Shown here: positions 8,576 through 19,469 of the stretch, piece by piece
How the letters are laid out: each line of letters starts with the position of its first letter
Numbering within the stretch: position 1 is the first letter of the stretch
Source of the DNA: Phycisphaerae bacterium
GTDB lineage: Bacteria; Planctomycetota; Phycisphaerae; UBA1845; Fen-1342
Direction: 5' to 3'
Length of the DNA: 46,788 bases
NCBI GenBank assembly: GCA_028279405.1
Contig: JANQNU010000086.1
Location: 1-46,788 of the forward strand
The notes under the pieces: model-generated
The model's input: the letters and a program-made list of their open reading frames with translations, nothing else
Told to the model about the DNA's origin: nothing
Database searches by the model: none
Position numbers and translations under genes: made by a program

Positions 8576-9321
8576 CGGTAGTTCCTCAGGCTCAGAATCA
8601 GTTCCACCTCGCCAAGCGGCATGTTAACCGCTTCTGCGATTTGGATCGCCCGTTGGCCGGCGTCCGCGAGCTGATAAATGTGAGCGTAGCGCGGATCCGG
8701 AGCTTGCGGATCGGAAATGGGCTCGGCGGGCGGCGGCAGGGGCGATTCACTGTTCGTCAAGGCCGGGGTCGGCGGTGCGTCGAGTGTGATCTCCACGATG
8801 TCCAACTCGTCCCCAGGCACGGCTGTCGATGCCGCTGGCGGCTCGGCGTCCGGTTTGTCGGCTCGCGGCAGGTCAGGGCTGACCTCGTCCGGCAAGGGAA
8901 ACGGCAGTGCCGGCCGTCGTTCCGATCGGACTGTGGGCGTTGTCGATACGGGTTTCGCCGAACGCCGGCGCTGCGTGATGCGTTTTTTGACCGCCGAGAT
9001 CTCGCGCTCCAGCGTTTCCAGCCGATCGATGCGCTCGTCGGCATCTTCGATCAGTGTTTCGAGCCGAACGAACTTTGTGTCGAGCTGGGCGTTGACTTCG
9101 CGGGCCACTTCTTCGAGTTGCACGAGCACCGTGTCCAGCGTCTCGCGCGCCGCGCGGCTGGCCTTCCACTCGTCGAGTCGTTCGCGCCCCTCGCCGACGC
9201 GCGGCAGCGTCCGGAGCCGCGCCCGGCGCATCAGCAAATACGAAACCAGCAGCATCGCGGCAATGGCGAGCAGGGGCAGCACGTTGCCGCCCATCAGACC
9301 CATGCCTTCCGCTGCGATCAT
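8572..9321 (-). CDS. Membrane-anchored coiled-coil protein with DUF2802-like C-terminus
   Basis: The 249-residue protein has one N-terminal membrane segment (VLPLLAIAAMLLVSYLLM), a basic stretch and a coiled coil (about residues 50-120, with ARETLDTVLVQLEEV and IDRLETLEREISAV). A long Pro-rich acidic linker follows. The C-terminal ~40-residue helical module ends in GEVELILSLRNYR. That end resembles the small helix-turn-helix-like DUF2802/SwrB-type terminus. The ATG at 9321 is chosen because GAGG lies six bases upstream; a longer start at 9366 lacks one. It is coupled to the downstream membrane protein by a 4-base overlap. Confidence 0.6.
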   Translation of the reverse strand: MIAAEGMGLMGGNVLPLLAIAAMLLVSYLLMRRARLRTLPRVGEGRERLDEWKASRAARETLDTVLVQLEEVAREVNAQLDTKFVRLETLIEDADERIDRLETLEREISAVKKRITQRRRSAKPVSTTPTVRSERRPALPFPLPDEVSPDLPRADKPDAEPPAASTAVPGDELDIVEITLDAPPTPALTNSESPLPPPAEPISDPQAPDPRYAHIYQLADAGQRAIQIAEAVNMPLGEVELILSLRNYR

Positions 9322-9394
9322 CCTTGACCTCAACTCGTACGCGCGTCCGTGCGCCGTCGTCTGCAACGCCCGCTGTGCGGGACGGATCCTCCGG

Positions 9395-10582
9395 TCAGCC
9401 GCTGTTGGATCGACGCCACGCGCTCAGCGCAGCGTCCTGCACGACAGTCAACGGCTGTCCGCTGGCGCGTGCCGCGGACTCACAATCGTCATACTCGGGC
9501 CAGGCCTGAACGAGCCGGCCCGCCCGCCGACCGACCTTGACCCGTACCTGGCCGTATGGCGTCTCGACCGTATGCGACTCGCGGTCCAGGATCTGCCGTG
9601 CACACCGTGTAGCCCGCACGCCGAACGTCGACGTGTGTCGAAAGACGACGTCCTGGAGCGTCGTCTGGTCTGCGTCGCGGCATAGGACGGTCAGCAAATG
9701 CCCCGGTCGTCCTTTTTTCATCATGATCGGCACGATGAACACATCCAGCGCACCCGCTTCGAAGAGTCGCTCGGTCGCATACGCCAGCGCTTGGCCGCTG
9801 AGATCGTCCACCTGGGCTTCGAGCAACGTGACGTGGTCCGCCTCCTTGGCCGCTGAAACGGCAGCGTCGCCAACCAGAATCCGCATGAAATTGGGACGTG
9901 TGACGCCTTCGCGGGTGCCGGCGCCGTACCCAGCGGCCCGCACCGTCATATCCGGGGCCGGGCCGAACCGCGTCGCCAGCGTGCGGGCTATCGCGACACC
10001 GGTCGGCGTGGCCAACTCCGCTTGCTCGTCACACCCGGCAATCGGCAGATCGCGCAATAACTGCGCCGTCGCAGGCGCCGGAACGGGCATTACCCCATGC
10101 TCGCAAGTCACCGTCCCCGAACCCGGCGGGATCGCGGAGCAGTGCAACTCGTCCACCTCGAGCAGCTCTATTCCGACAGCGGCGCAGCAGATATCGACGA
10201 TCGCGTCCGCTGCCCCGACCTCGTGAAAATGGACCTTCTCGATCGTGGTGCCGTGGACCGTCGCCTCGGCCTCCGCGAGCGCTCTGAAGATCGCGATCGC
10301 GCGGCCCGTGGCGGCTGCGGACAGCTTCGCGCGCTCGATGATCTCCACGATCTGCGGCAGATGACGGTGCTTCTTTCGGGCCTCCGGCGGCACGGCGACG
10401 TCGACGTGCGTACACGCGATTCCGTGGCGCTGCACCGACGTGGCACGCAGCGCGACGCCGGGAAGATCGAGTTTCGCGACCACGTCCTGGAACGCGGCCA
10501 GCGGCGCGCCCGCATGGATCATCGACGCGATGGTCATGTCGCCGGCGATGCCGGAAAAGCAGTCCAGGTAGGCAATTCGCAT
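9395..10582 (-). CDS. larC: Nickel-pincer cofactor biosynthesis protein LarC
   Basis: LarC is the CTP-dependent cyclometallase that inserts nickel into the pyridinium dithiocarboxylate precursor to form the nickel-pincer nucleotide cofactor of lactate racemase and relatives. The protein is 395 residues. It has the family opening MRIAYLDCFSGIAGDM, the segment KVHFHEVGAADAIVDI, the PTGVAIAR block, and the C-terminal half with LEAQVDDLSGQ and PIMMKKGRPGHLL. Unlike the Lactobacillus gene, which needs a programmed frameshift, it is one uninterrupted frame. The ATG at 10582 follows the preceding gene by 10 bases. larA, larB and larE are not in the window. Confidence 0.9.
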   Translation of the reverse strand: MRIAYLDCFSGIAGDMTIASMIHAGAPLAAFQDVVAKLDLPGVALRATSVQRHGIACTHVDVAVPPEARKKHRHLPQIVEIIERAKLSAAATGRAIAIFRALAEAEATVHGTTIEKVHFHEVGAADAIVDICCAAVGIELLEVDELHCSAIPPGSGTVTCEHGVMPVPAPATAQLLRDLPIAGCDEQAELATPTGVAIARTLATRFGPAPDMTVRAAGYGAGTREGVTRPNFMRILVGDAAVSAAKEADHVTLLEAQVDDLSGQALAYATERLFEAGALDVFIVPIMMKKGRPGHLLTVLCRDADQTTLQDVVFRHTSTFGVRATRCARQILDRESHTVETPYGQVRVKVGRRAGRLVQAWPEYDDCESAARASGQPLTVVQDAALSAWRRSNSG

Positions 10583-10592
10583 CGGAGAATAC

Positions 10593-11492
10593 TCAGGTCG
10601 GTTGCGCGGCAAAACTGCGGTCGATCGCCTTGATCATCGCCTGCGTACCGAGGTCACCGCCCGCGGGCGCTGCTTCGACCGCCCGAAAGAGCTGCTGAGC
10701 GAGTGCGGTGCCGACCAGCGGGACCCCCAGTCGCTGAGCGGCATCCTGTACGATCCGCAAATCCTTCTGAATCAACTTGATCATGAACGCAGGCTGAAGG
10801 TCATTGTCCACGATCTTGCGACCGAGGTTGGCCCAGGCCCAGGAGCCGCCGGCGCCGCCAGCGAGCGTCTCGAGCGCGAGATCCAGATCGAGCCCGCTGC
10901 GCCGCGCCAGCGTCAGCGCCTCACAGATGCCCACCATGTTCAACGCGCAGAGCACCTGGTTGCAGGCCTTCAGCGCTTGTCCGCTCCCAGTCGGCCCGAC
11001 GTGTACGACCGTGCGGCCGAGGTGCTCCAACACCGGCCGGACCCGCGAGAATGCCACCTCCGGACCACCGACCATGATCGTCAGCGTCGCGTTCTGCGCG
11101 CCCACGTCCCCGCCCGTGACCGGCGCGTCGAGCATGACCACGTCACGTTCCGAAAGGCGCGCGGCGAATTCCCGCGTCGCATCCGGCGAGATCGTCGACA
11201 TGTCTACCACGCAGGTGCCCGCGCCCAGCGTTTGGCACGCCCCGCGATCCCCGAACAAGACCGCCTCGACGTCCGGCGTGTCGGTCACGATCGTGCACAG
11301 GATGTCGCAATCAGACGCGACGTCGGCCGGGCTGTCGCACCAGACGGCGCCGCGCTCCACGAGTGCTGATGCTTTGGATCGCGTGCGGGAATAGACGGAG
11401 AGCGGCAGCCCTGCTGCCAGCAGATGACCTGCCATCGGGGAGCCCATGATCCCGAGGCCGATGAAGCCGATTCGGGGAAGTGGCTCGCTCAT
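10593..11492 (-). CDS. 3-hydroxyisobutyrate dehydrogenase/tartronate semialdehyde reductase family
   Basis: The 299-residue protein is an NAD(P)-dependent beta-hydroxyacid dehydrogenase. It has the Rossmann motif GFIGLGIMG (residues 9-17), the substrate-binding block DAPVTGGDVGA (~122-132) and the catalytic lysine in GSGQALKACNQ (K175). The C-terminal helical domain carries KDLRIVQDAAQ. The usual substrates are 3-hydroxyisobutyrate, tartronate semialdehyde or succinic semialdehyde, and the sequence does not decide between them. It lies between infC (21-base gap) and larC (10-base gap), so it is probably co-transcribed. Confidence 0.87.
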   Translation of the reverse strand: MSEPLPRIGFIGLGIMGSPMAGHLLAAGLPLSVYSRTRSKASALVERGAVWCDSPADVASDCDILCTIVTDTPDVEAVLFGDRGACQTLGAGTCVVDMSTISPDATREFAARLSERDVVMLDAPVTGGDVGAQNATLTIMVGGPEVAFSRVRPVLEHLGRTVVHVGPTGSGQALKACNQVLCALNMVGICEALTLARRSGLDLDLALETLAGGAGGSWAWANLGRKIVDNDLQPAFMIKLIQKDLRIVQDAAQRLGVPLVGTALAQQLFRAVEAAPAGGDLGTQAMIKAIDRSFAAQPT

Positions 11493-11513
11493 CGGACGAC
11501 CCCGATCGGCCGG

Positions 11514-12071
11514 CTATTCATCTGTATCGTCGGCATGGTCATCGATCTCGGTGTCGTCATCGAGATGCTCGACCGCGACGTTGTCGAACGCACCCTTCAC
11601 CGGCGCAAGCACCATCGTCATGTTGCGGCCTTCCATTCCCGGGTGACGCTCGACTTTGACCCGCTCACCGAACTCATCAATGATGCTCTTGAAGATCCCG
11701 AAACCGATCTCGCGATGCGCCCGTTCACGGCCACGGAAGAGCATCGTGAACTGCACCTTGTCGCCTTTCTTGAAGAACTTCACGGCGCGGTTGATCTTGA
11801 TCTTGCGGTCGTTGGCGTCGGTCTTCGGGCGGATGCGCACTTCCTTGAGCACCTGCTCATGCGACTTCTTGGCGTGCTTCTTCTGCGTGTACTTCCACTT
11901 GCCATAGTCGATAACGCGACACACCGGCGGTCGTACGTTCGGCGCGACCTCGACCAGGTCCAGCCCGTGCTCGCGTGCCATACCCAGGGCTTCGTCCCGC
12001 GAGATAATGCCGACCTGCTCACCGTCCGGACCGATGACCCGTAAGGGCGAAATGCGGATCTGCTCGTTCAT
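11514..12071 (-). CDS. infC: Translation initiation factor IF-3
   Basis: IF-3 binds the 30S subunit, prevents premature joining of 50S and checks start-codon/initiator-tRNA pairing. The 185-residue protein has the N-domain (EQIRISPLRVIGPDGEQVGII), the linker with PVCRVIDYGKWKY, and the C-domain with KEVRIRP, VKFFKKGDKVQFTMLFRGRE and MTMVLAP. An acidic C-terminal tail of about 20 residues (DDDTEIDDHADDTDE) extends past the normal end. The start is a normal ATG, not the autoregulatory AUU of enterobacteria. It follows thrS by 29 bases, a common bacterial gene order. rpmI and rplT, which often come next, are absent here. Confidence 0.95.
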   Translation of the reverse strand: MNEQIRISPLRVIGPDGEQVGIISRDEALGMAREHGLDLVEVAPNVRPPVCRVIDYGKWKYTQKKHAKKSHEQVLKEVRIRPKTDANDRKIKINRAVKFFKKGDKVQFTMLFRGRERAHREIGFGIFKSIIDEFGERVKVERHPGMEGRNMTMVLAPVKGAFDNVAVEHLDDDTEIDDHADDTDE

Positions 12072-12100
12072 GCGGAGATTTTCTTTAATGGATCACCTCT

Positions 12101-14281
<2,181 letters not shown>

Positions 14282-14664
14282 GTCGCGCGTGTCCCGGGAC
14301 CGCAACACAGCGCCGACGTCGTTGCGACACGCGAACGAGCGGCACGGAGAAGGCAAATTGAAGAGGCGACGGCACGCATAGATATCGTCATATACGTGAA
14401 AACCGATCGGCCGGTCAGCCGTCCCCCGCAGGACGCCGACAACCGCCGATCGAGCCCAATCACTCTATCGGACCCGCCGGCGAAGTCAACCGTGATTATC
14501 CTGCCCGCCGCCAGACACCGCCGCACCAGGAGTCACGGGGAAACACACCACACCTGCGGCTCGGGTGGCACTGGCAATGCAAAGGGGGGATCCCCCATGT
14601 CCGCTAGTGGGGACCTTATGAGGCAAGCCGCTGCGCCTGCCCTTACAAGATGCTCACTCTCTCT

Positions 14665-14705
14665 GGGTGGCACTGGCGGCTTGTCCGCCAGTGTTTGGAA
14701 CGTGC
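14665..14705 (+). repeat. Half copy of the paired-palindrome element
   Basis: This is the left end only: GGGTGGCACTGG, the GGCGG/CCGCC hairpin and TTTGGAACGTGC. The right hairpin is missing. It lies 46 bases before a full copy with the same left end. Confidence 0.75.
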
Positions 14706-14751
14706 GCCGGCGGTGTGAGCAAGCTGCCTTGGCTAGGTTGCCGCACTCTCT

Positions 14752-14874
14752 GGGTGGCACTGGCGGCTTGTCCGCCAGTGTTTGGAACGTGCATTTTGGC
14801 TAGATACCTAGTGGATAGTGCGAATTCGGTTCCAGCACCCCCTAATCACTGGTAGCAAGCTACCAGTGCCACCC
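14752..14874 (+). repeat. 122-bp paired-palindrome element, copy 3
   Basis: The copy is full length (123 bp) with both 12-bp termini and both hairpins intact. The inner spacer differs strongly from copies 1 and 2, except for the blocks GGAACGTGC next to the left hairpin and CAGCACCC next to the right one. The ends are therefore conserved more than the middle. Confidence 0.8.
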
Positions 14875-14946
14875 TGGACGGACGCGCTACCGCCCACTGG
14901 TACTCCCGCGCGAGCGATTCATGCGTTCCGACGGCTGCCGACTCAG

Positions 14947-16107
14947 CTAGACGAACGCGCAGACTTTCTTCGCGGCGTCGGTGAGGTCGTTCGCTGTGTG
15001 CATCCCGTCGATGTTCGCTTCCTTGAGCATCTCGCGGGCTTTGTCGACGTTCGTACCTTCGAGCCGGACCACGACCGGGACTTTGAAGCCGACCTCCTTG
15101 GCGGCCTTGATCAGCGCGTCCGCGATCACGTCGCATTTCGCGATTCCGCCGAAGATGTTGACCAGCACCGCCTTGACGCGCGCGTCGGCGAGAATGATGC
15201 GAAAGGCCTCGACAGCGCCCTCTGCCGTCACGCTGCCGCCGACGTCGAGAAAGTTCGCCGGCTCGCCACCGTGGAGCTTGATGATGTCCATCGTCGACAT
15301 CGCCAACCCCGCGCCGTTGACCAGACAGCCAATGTTGCCGTCCAACGCGATGTAGCTCAGATTGAATTCCTTGGCGCGCAGCTCGGCAGGGTTCTCCTCG
15401 GACGGATCGAACATGCCTTCGACATCGGGATGCCGGAACAACGCGTTGTCGTCAAAGTTGAACTTGGCGTCGATTGCCAGTAATTGACCGTCCTTGGTTT
15501 CGACCAGCGGATTGATCTCGGCCAGCGTGCAGTCCTTCTGGTTAAAGAGCCGTGCGAGCTGGAGCATCATCTTCGTGGCCGTCTTGGCCTGGTCGCCGCG
15601 CAGGCCGATCTCTCCGGCGAGCTGAACCGCCTGAAACCGTTGCAGCCCGAGGTGGGGATGGAACCAGGCCTTCTTGATCGCGTCAGGGTTCTTTTCCGCA
15701 ACTTCCTCGATTTCCACGCCACCCTCCGCGCTGGCCATCATCACCGGCACACGCCGGGCGCGGTCGAGCACGACGCCCAGATAGTATTCCTTCGCGATGT
15801 CGACGGCCGCCGCGAGCAGCACTTTGCGCACCTGGATGCCGTCCGGACCGGTCTGCTTCGAGACCATCGGCTCGCGCAGCATGCGCGCCGCGTGCTCCTG
15901 GGCTTCGGTCGGCGAATTGACCAGTTTGACGTAGCCCGCTTTGCCGCGTCCGCCGGCATGCACCTGGGCTTTGACGACGACCGTCTCCGCGCCAATCCGC
16001 TCCCAGGCGGTCGCGACCTGATCGCCGCTGTCCACCACCTCGCACGGCGGGACAGGAATTCCGGCCTGTTGCATCAGTTCGCGCGCCTGGTATTCGTGCA
16101 CCTTCAT
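14947..16107 (-). CDS. sucC: Succinate-CoA ligase (ADP-forming) subunit beta
   Basis: SucC is the nucleotide-binding beta subunit of succinyl-CoA synthetase in the TCA cycle, making ATP from succinyl-CoA with SucD. At 386 residues it has normal length. It shows the family start MKVHEYQARELMQQAGIPVP, the ATP-grasp block VVVKAQVHAGGRGKAGYVKL, the metal-binding region TLAEINPLVET and the C-terminal subunit-interface motif VNIFGGIAKCDVIADAL. It is transcribed away from the efflux permease at 16291. sucD, which normally overlaps or follows sucC, is not on either side, so the alpha subunit must be encoded elsewhere. Confidence 0.95.
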   Translation of the reverse strand: MKVHEYQARELMQQAGIPVPPCEVVDSGDQVATAWERIGAETVVVKAQVHAGGRGKAGYVKLVNSPTEAQEHAARMLREPMVSKQTGPDGIQVRKVLLAAAVDIAKEYYLGVVLDRARRVPVMMASAEGGVEIEEVAEKNPDAIKKAWFHPHLGLQRFQAVQLAGEIGLRGDQAKTATKMMLQLARLFNQKDCTLAEINPLVETKDGQLLAIDAKFNFDDNALFRHPDVEGMFDPSEENPAELRAKEFNLSYIALDGNIGCLVNGAGLAMSTMDIIKLHGGEPANFLDVGGSVTAEGAVEAFRIILADARVKAVLVNIFGGIAKCDVIADALIKAAKEVGFKVPVVVRLEGTNVDKAREMLKEANIDGMHTANDLTDAAKKVCAFV

Positions 16108-16290
16108 CGATTGCTCTCCGTCAGGACGGTTGTCGTACGTGCTCGTCGGCGATGCTTCGTCAACGTTGCGCCAATTTCTGCGTGAACGTCTATCCTAACC
16201 AGCCGGACCGTATCCAACCAGAGGCGCCGCCGACCCGCGCCTCCGGCTACAATCATCTCCAGCGGCCGCGTACGGTCCAAGAGGCAATCG

Positions 16291-17517
16291 ATGGATATCG
16301 TCCTGTCAGTATTGAGCGAAACCTGGCGGCTGGTAGCGGAATCGGCACCCTATCTGCTCGTCGGCTTCCTCTTGGCCGGCCTGCTGCACACGTTGCTACC
16401 CGCCGACCGCGTATCACGCTGGCTGGGTCGGCAACACTGGTCTTCCGTAGTAAAGGCCGCTGCGATCGGTGCGCCGTTACCATTATGCTCCTGCGCGGTC
16501 GTCCCGGTTGCCGCCGAGTTGCGCAATCGCGGCGCCAGCAAGGCCGCGACCACCTCGTTCTTGATCTCCACCCCTGAGAGCGGCGTCGACTCGATTTCGC
16601 TCACCTACGCCCTGATGGGGGCGCCGATGGCGATCGCACGGCTGTTCGCCGCAATGCTGACGGCGCTGGTTGCGGGGCTCACCCAGCTGGTCGCGGACGC
16701 GGGGAACCGAAGAGTAGCGGCAGTGCCGTTGGCTGCGGGTCAGACCTGTTGCCATGGCAGCGATGCCGCGGCATCGGCGCCGGAACACGCCTGCGGCGGC
16801 GGTCACGCGACGTCCGCGCCGGCCGTCTCCACATGCTGCGGCGGCGCAGCCAAGCCGAGCCCTGTGCGGACCTGGCTGGGGCGACTCGGCGCAGGCGTGC
16901 GCTACGGGTTCGTCGACATGTTCGTTACGTTAGGCGGTTATCTCGCGATCGGCTTCCTGCTCGCGGGTGCGTTGTCGGTCGTCCTCGACCGCTTCGACGT
17001 CCTGCATCGAGCGCTGGATTCGCCGTTCGCGATGCCGATGATGTTGATCGCCGGGATTCCATTGTATGTCTGTGCCGTGTCGGCCACGCCGATGGTCGCG
17101 GTGCTGATGGGCGCCGGGTTGTCGCCTGGCGCCGGGCTCGTTTTTCTATTGACAGGGCCGGCGACCAACGCGGCAACCTTTGTGCTGCTGCGCAAGCTCT
17201 TGGGTACGCGGGGCGTCGTTATCTACTTCGTGTCGATCGCGGGCTGCGCACTCGCGGCCGGCTGGCTGCTCGACGCGGTTTGGGGACGCAGCATCACCGC
17301 GACGGTCGAGACGTTGACCTGTAACGACTGCGCTCCGGCATCCGCGAGCGCGATCATCGCCGGTACCGCGCTCCTGCTGCTGATTGGGAACGGGATCGTA
17401 CGCCAGTTCCTGTCGCGCAACGGCCGAGACACGACAAGTGGTCAAGATGTGACGGCAGGTGGAGCAACGGCGACCCTGGAGGGCGACGTCGGTTGCGGTC
17501 GACGGGTATGGCGATGA
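16291..17517 (+). CDS. SO_0444-type Cu/Zn efflux permease
   Basis: The 408-residue inner-membrane protein belongs to the DUF318/SO_0444 permease family. Two permease halves are visible, each with several hydrophobic helices. The first has PLPLCSCAVVPVA and STPESGVDS; the second has CAVSATPMVAVLMGAGLSPG and LLTGPATNAATF. The loop between them (about residues 150-185) is rich in Cys and His (TCCHGS, EHACGGGH, STCCGG), which suggests soft-metal binding. AGAGG lies six bases before the ATG. It is divergent from sucC. No CsoR- or ArsR-type regulator is adjacent, and the next gene is unrelated. Confidence 0.83.
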   Translation: MDIVLSVLSETWRLVAESAPYLLVGFLLAGLLHTLLPADRVSRWLGRQHWSSVVKAAAIGAPLPLCSCAVVPVAAELRNRGASKAATTSFLISTPESGVDSISLTYALMGAPMAIARLFAAMLTALVAGLTQLVADAGNRRVAAVPLAAGQTCCHGSDAAASAPEHACGGGHATSAPAVSTCCGGAAKPSPVRTWLGRLGAGVRYGFVDMFVTLGGYLAIGFLLAGALSVVLDRFDVLHRALDSPFAMPMMLIAGIPLYVCAVSATPMVAVLMGAGLSPGAGLVFLLTGPATNAATFVLLRKLLGTRGVVIYFVSIAGCALAAGWLLDAVWGRSITATVETLTCNDCAPASASAIIAGTALLLLIGNGIVRQFLSRNGRDTTSGQDVTAGGATATLEGDVGCGRRVWR

Positions 17518-17551
17518 TCCGAGAATCGGGGAGCGTTCCTGCGGTGTGGGC

Positions 17552-18244
17552 CTACTGACTTCGGTCTCGTTCGATTTCCATCATCGTTTCACTCGAACGG
17601 ACGCGCGAGATGTTGCTCCGCCAGTTCGCCTGCAAGTGAACCGCAGCCTCCTCGAGATCCCCGCGCTCGATCGCATCGATGATCGCCGCATGTTGGTCGG
17701 CGGAGCTTTCCGTATCCAGATGTCGGTTGAGAAACGCACATTCGTAGCGGTTCACGGCGCGGCGACTCTTGCGGATGAGTTCCATGAGGTAGACGTTGGT
17801 GCATTCGGAAACAAGGGTCTCGTGCCAACGGATGTTGGCTTGAATGGCGGCCTCGACATTGTCGCCGAGCAGTCTGAACTCTTCGTTGATGTTGCGGAGG
17901 TGGACTACGGTTTCCGGCTTCAGAGACTTCGACGAACGCAGTGCCAGGCCCTCGAGCATGCCCAACACGGAGTAGATGTCCGAGACCTCCTGTGCGCGGA
18001 AGGACGATACGACGAATCCTTTCCCCGGCGTCCGTTTGAAATAGCTCTCGCGCTCCAGGCCAAGCAGGGCTTCCCGAACGGGCGTGACGCTCACGCCGAG
18101 TTCTCTGGCCAGCGCGGTTTCGTTCACCCGTTCGCCGGCCGTCAGCGTACCCGCCAGGACACGCTCGATGACCGCGTCGCGAACGGCTTCCCGCAACGTC
18201 TCTCTCTTGATTGGACGATCAGGTGAAGAACTCTTGCGCTGCAC
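17552..18244 (-). CDS. GntR family regulator, FadR/FCD type (first of two)
   Basis: The 230-residue transcription factor has an N-terminal winged helix-turn-helix (GERVNETALARELGVSVTPV through REALLGLE) and an all-helical FCD ligand domain with the metal/ligand residues of that fold (RWHETLV and the final DQHAAIIDAIERGD helix). It starts at a GTG 29 bases after the serine hydrolase gene, so it is the last gene of the leftward cluster. It is clearly paralogous to the GntR protein at 20216-20866, especially across GLE..Y...TPGKGFVV and the recognition helix. The two may read the same operators or different effectors. Confidence 0.87.
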   Translation of the reverse strand: MQRKSSSPDRPIKRETLREAVRDAVIERVLAGTLTAGERVNETALARELGVSVTPVREALLGLERESYFKRTPGKGFVVSSFRAQEVSDIYSVLGMLEGLALRSSKSLKPETVVHLRNINEEFRLLGDNVEAAIQANIRWHETLVSECTNVYLMELIRKSRRAVNRYECAFLNRHLDTESSADQHAAIIDAIERGDLEEAAVHLQANWRSNISRVRSSETMMEIERDRSQ

Positions 18245-18268
18245 GATTCCGGACGTCCCTTGCAGTAC

Positions 18269-18279
18269 GAATACTATTC
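18269..18279. promoter_or_regulatory. Possible GntR half-operator palindrome
   Basis: GAATA-C-TATTC is an 11-base inverted repeat 25 bases upstream of the GTG of the first GntR gene. Its GAATA/TATTC arms match the inner part of the perfect palindrome at 20911-20932, which makes it a candidate internal binding site of the cluster's regulators. Confidence 0.35.
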
Positions 18280-19413
18280 CACGATTCGAAGGAGGCGCTG
18301 GCGAATGTCCTCTGCCTTAGGGTCGCGAAGTGTCCAGTGAACGACCGCATAGTAGCCCTTCTCCAGGTTGACGAACAACATGCTGCGGTAGCTGCACAAT
18401 GCGCCGAAATGCCGCATGGAAACGGTTCGTCCGTCCCTGATCCGAAGAGTGGCGCCCAACCCGTAGGGCTTGCCCGCGAACTGCCGTCGCGTGAACGCTG
18501 ACCAGGCGGCTTTCGAAAGTACGCGCCGGCCGCCTGATTGACCTCTGTTCAGAACCATCATGGCGAAGCGCCCCGTCTCCTCTGCGTTCGAGTAAATCGA
18601 TCCTCCGACGAGCGCCAGGCGAAGTTCGCTTCCGAGGAGATGAGGAGAGGCAGGGTGGGGAACGATGTTGCCGTCCCGATTCAGGCCGCCGACAGCGATG
18701 CCCTCGTCCTGAATCTTGGGGAAATAGGTTGTCCGGGCGAGTTGCAGCGGCCGACAGAGACCCTCTTGCAGCAGCGCCTCGAAACTGTCTCCCGATGCAA
18801 TCTCCGCGACCCGTCCAAGTACGCAGTAGCCCGCGCCGCTGTACGCAAACGATCTACCTGGGACATCCAGGAGCGGTTGTGCCGAGATGATCGTCACGGC
18901 GTCCGTCAAGGAGAGTCGAAAGTCTCGAATGGCCCGTTTCTGTAACGGGTTCATCGCTCGCTTTTGAGAGTAGATACCACCGCGGTGAGCGAGCAACTCG
19001 CGTACGGTGGGGGGCCGGGTGAGTGGTGAATCGCGCCCATCATCCAGACGGTCGAATCCCTCGAGCCATTTGTCCACCGAATCTTCCAGCGAAAGTGCTC
19101 CGCTATCCACGAGCGTCAGCAAACACGCCGACGCAAGCGTCTTGGAACAAGAACCGATGCAGAACAAGGTCTCGCGCGTGACGGCTTGCCGACTTCCGGG
19201 AGCGATGACGCCGAACTGTCGCAACGCGACCATGCCGTCGGCCCGACCGATCGCAAGCTGCGCTCCGATGACCGAACCCCGATCGATCGCCCGCTGAATC
19301 AGGTCGCTTACCTGCTCAGCCAGCGGCGGTCGGCTCCGGTCGGCGTCACCCGCAACGGTCGGCGCGTTAGCGAAGAACACCTGCAACAAGATGTTGAACC
19401 AGACAATGCTCAT
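18274..19413 (-). CDS. Serine hydrolase, beta-lactamase/esterase family
   Basis: The 379-residue protein belongs to the class C beta-lactamase-like serine hydrolases (penicillin-binding protein, esterase or amidase type). A signal-like segment (MSIVWFNILLQVFFANA) implies export. The catalytic SxxK is S88-C-S-K91 in CIGSCSKTL. The second motif appears as YSGAGY, and HFG near the end could be the third. The ATG at 19413 gives a clean signal peptide. A start at 19455 is possible because GGAGG lies in between. It follows the crotonase gene by 56 bases. The substrate is unknown, but the context suggests hydrolysis of an ester, amide or lactone in a small degradative pathway. Confidence 0.82.
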   Translation of the reverse strand: MSIVWFNILLQVFFANAPTVAGDADRSRPPLAEQVSDLIQRAIDRGSVIGAQLAIGRADGMVALRQFGVIAPGSRQAVTRETLFCIGSCSKTLASACLLTLVDSGALSLEDSVDKWLEGFDRLDDGRDSPLTRPPTVRELLAHRGGIYSQKRAMNPLQKRAIRDFRLSLTDAVTIISAQPLLDVPGRSFAYSGAGYCVLGRVAEIASGDSFEALLQEGLCRPLQLARTTYFPKIQDEGIAVGGLNRDGNIVPHPASPHLLGSELRLALVGGSIYSNAEETGRFAMMVLNRGQSGGRRVLSKAAWSAFTRRQFAGKPYGLGATLRIRDGRTVSMRHFGALCSYRSMLFVNLEKGYYAVVHWTLRDPKAEDIRQRLLRIVE

Positions 19414-19469
19414 AGGGGCTCGTCCGTTGCCGACGCCTCCGTAGCGACCAGCCACTCGTCGTGTCGCAT

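Larger units (their letters stand above)
14282..14946. other. Intergenic region with repeat elements
   Basis: This 665-base gap lies between the 5' end of thrS and the 3' end of sucC. It holds one half copy and one full copy of the paired-palindrome element, and a degenerate terminus at about 14564-14575. It should also contain the leader and promoter of the thrS run, but I could not point to a clear promoter or a T-box. No gene is called. Confidence 0.65.

Noticed and set aside
9395-10582. Programmed frameshift in larC
   Set aside because: The gene is a single continuous frame of full family length.
14282-14660. T-box leader for thrS
   Set aside because: No T-box consensus, specifier loop or antiterminator/terminator pair seen.
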